NCBI RefSeq assembly: GCF_944327175.1
Contig: NZ_CALVGT010000017.1
Location: 1-64,000, forward strand
Length of the DNA stretch: 64,000 nucleotides
From: an uncultured Lactobacillus sp.
Lineage (GTDB): Bacteria > Bacillota > Bacilli > Lactobacillales > Lactobacillaceae
Direction of reading: 5' to 3'
Positions 62,683-64,000 of the stretch are shown here, piece after piece. The notes under the pieces are model-generated. The model ran no database searches. It saw only the letters and a program-made list of their open reading frames with translations, and was not told the origin of the DNA. The translations under genes were made by a program, and so were the position numbers. Numbering within the stretch: position 1 is the stretch's first letter; the number at the start of each line of letters is the position of its first letter.

Positions 62683-63561
62683 CTACTTTCTGAGATAACG
62701 GCTAATTTCCCGGTGGGTAATGTCAACCGGATATTTTTCAGACAAGTCGCGCGCCAGCTGCTGGGCAATCGAGACGCTACGGTGCTGACCGCCCGTGCAG
62801 CCGATGGCAATCGTCAGTTTTTCCTTGCCTTCGTTGATGTAGCCTGGAATTGCCGTTAACAAGAGGTCCAGCAGCTTGCCATAGAAGACCTTGGTTTCGT
62901 CCTTATCCATGACATAGTTGAAGACCCGCTTGTCCAGCCCCGTGAAGGGACGCAGTTCCGAAATGTAGAAGGGATTGGGCAAAAAACGGACATCCATGAC
63001 GATGTCGGCGTCGATCGGCATCCCGTACTTGAAGCCGAAGGACATGACCTCAATCCCGAATTTTGGCTTGTGGAGTGCCCCGAACTTGCTCTGCAGCTTC
63101 TGCTTCAGCTCCTTTGGCGCCATCTTGGAAGTATCCAAAATATAGTTAGACCGGTTTCTCACCGGGGTCAAAAGGCGGCGTTCATCCCGGATCCCGTCTA
63201 AAAGGCGGCCGTTTTCCGCCAAAGGCGGCAGGCGGCGGGTTTCCTTGTAGCGGGCCACCAGGGTGTCGTCAGAAGCCTCCAAAAAGACGATCGTGGCCTG
63301 GGTCTGGCCGCTGTCTTCCAGGGAGTTGATTTCGTCGATCAAGTCCTTATAGAAGGACTTGACTCTAAGGTCGATTACCACGGCAACTTTTTCAAAGTCT
63401 TCCGAGGTGTTCATCAAGTCCCAGAAATTGCCCAGCAATTCCGGGGGCAGGTTGTCGACCACGAAGTAGCCGACGTCTTCCAAGGAGTGGGCGGCGACCG
63501 TCTTACCGGCCCCACTCATCCCCGTCAAAATCAACAGCTGTTTCTTGTGTTTTTCATGCAT
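62683..63561 (-). CDS. rapZ: RNase adapter / nucleotide-binding protein RapZ
   Basis: 292 residues. Walker A GMSGAGKTVAAH at residues 14-25, and GCTGGQHRSVSIAQQLA near the C-terminus. In Gram-negatives it links UDP-GlcNAc or small RNAs to GlmS control; in Firmicutes the role is less clear, but it stays with yvcK-whiA. First of the rapZ-yvcK-whiA operon. Confidence 0.95.
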   Translation of the reverse strand: MHEKHKKQLLILTGMSGAGKTVAAHSLEDVGYFVVDNLPPELLGNFWDLMNTSEDFEKVAVVIDLRVKSFYKDLIDEINSLEDSGQTQATIVFLEASDDTLVARYKETRRLPPLAENGRLLDGIRDERRLLTPVRNRSNYILDTSKMAPKELKQKLQSKFGALHKPKFGIEVMSFGFKYGMPIDADIVMDVRFLPNPFYISELRPFTGLDKRVFNYVMDKDETKVFYGKLLDLLLTAIPGYINEGKEKLTIAIGCTGGQHRSVSIAQQLARDLSEKYPVDITHREISRYLRK

Positions 63562-63661
63562 GATTCCTTATTGCTCCCATAAAACGTTAAACTCTATCAT
63601 ACCGGGCGTGCCACGTCTTGGCAATTATTTCGCCCTGCCTGCATTTCTATCCTGTAATCTT

Positions 63662-64000
63662 TTACAAAAAATCCCCTAAACCGTAGACCCTTCTCTCCTT
63701 AAATCCGGTCAAGGTTTCCGCGTGCACCAGGGCACTCAGGACCGCTTCCTCAATTGTCTCGGCGCCGGCTTCAAAGACCGGGTCCAGCTGACTGTCCGGC
63801 AAAAAGCTGAACTCTTCCGCTTTTTTGGCGAAATGATCCACTCTTTGCGCCGTGGAAAAAGCCAGGGCGATGTCGCCGGACCCATCGCCGATATACGATC
63901 CCGTTCTGGCTAAGCCAACCGCGCTGCGGCGGGCCAAGCGGCCCAATTGCCGGCTGGAGAGGGGCAGGTCGGTAGCGATCACCATCACAATCGACCCCTG
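63662..64000 (-). CDS. P1-family (DmpA-like) peptidase, C-terminal part cut by window edge
   Basis: 112 residues are visible; the frame continues past base 64000, so the true start is outside. The visible chain begins with QGSIVMVIATDLPL: the Gly-Ser at 63992-63997 fits the DmpA autoprocessing site, where Ser becomes the N-terminal nucleophile of the beta chain. LARRSAVGLARTGSYIGDGSGDIALAFSTA (in parts) follows. The family has aminopeptidase and beta-peptidyl activities. It ends with GLGDFL. Confidence 0.85.
   Translation of the reverse strand, partial: QGSIVMVIATDLPLSSRQLGRLARRSAVGLARTGSYIGDGSGDIALAFSTAQRVDHFAKKAEEFSFLPDSQLDPVFEAGAETIEEAVLSALVHAETLTGFKERRVYGLGDFL

Overview
The window looks like a chromosomal segment of Lactobacillus delbrueckii or a very close relative. 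Three things suggest this: low-GC Firmicute gene content combined with G/C-rich third codon positions, strong AGGAGG-type ribosome binding sites, and the tmRNA tag ANENSYAVAA. Most genes lie on the minus strand. A complete sucrose/fructo-oligosaccharide (msm-type) cluster would fit a plant-sugar-using lineage such as subsp. lactis or delbrueckii better than a milk-restricted one; that is inference. No prophage, intact insertion sequence or CRISPR array was recognised.

Layout, left to right. 0-9 kb: an orphan oligopeptide-binding lipoprotein, pgi, a VanZ-like protein, a lipoteichoic-acid synthase, a histidine kinase/response regulator pair, and a 51-residue unannotated small gene. 9.3-15.7 kb: ssrA (tmRNA), ackA, a YtxK-type methyltransferase and a seven-gene comG pseudopilus operon. 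15.8-23.6 kb: the sugar island, in transcription order msmR, msmE, msmF, msmG, a GH32 fructosidase, msmK and a ROK fructokinase, with LacI-type operators around an almost fully palindromic promoter. 23.6-32.4 kb: yebC, a second VanZ-like gene, an orphan metal-binding lipoprotein, a patatin-like lipase, msrA, an amino-acid permease with a small upstream ORF and a hairpin that hides its ribosome binding site, a nucleotide-binding oxidoreductase, a low-molecular-weight phosphatase, and a paired FluC fluoride-channel operon. 32.5-35.4 kb: a copper operon (copY, membrane-anchored cupredoxin, P1B ATPase) with two cop boxes.

35.3-48.1 kb: a serine hydrolase and HAD phosphatase, then the co-directional block murB-potABCD-cdaA-cdaR-glmM, which joins wall-precursor synthesis, polyamine uptake and c-di-AMP synthesis. 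After that come a DEDD exonuclease and ung-pta-tsaE. 48.3-55.1 kb: HAD, LURP-like and GNAT genes, a candidate ~190-nt small RNA with its own promoter and terminator, and the glycolytic cggR-gap-pgk-tpiA locus. 55.2-64 kb: tRNA-Arg(CCG), a TrpXYZ-type ABC transporter preceded by an elaborate leader (promoter, 14-codon ORF with one Trp codon, 106-nt hairpin, two terminators), a large secreted protein, clpP under a CIRCE-like element, whiA-yvcK-rapZ, and the end of a P1-family (DmpA) peptidase cut by the window edge.

The most interesting material is in the non-coding DNA: the TrpX leader, the ncRNA at 50.4-50.6 kb, the permease leader at 27.6 kb and the palindromic msm promoter. All are read directly from sequence, and none has been tested by folding or database search.
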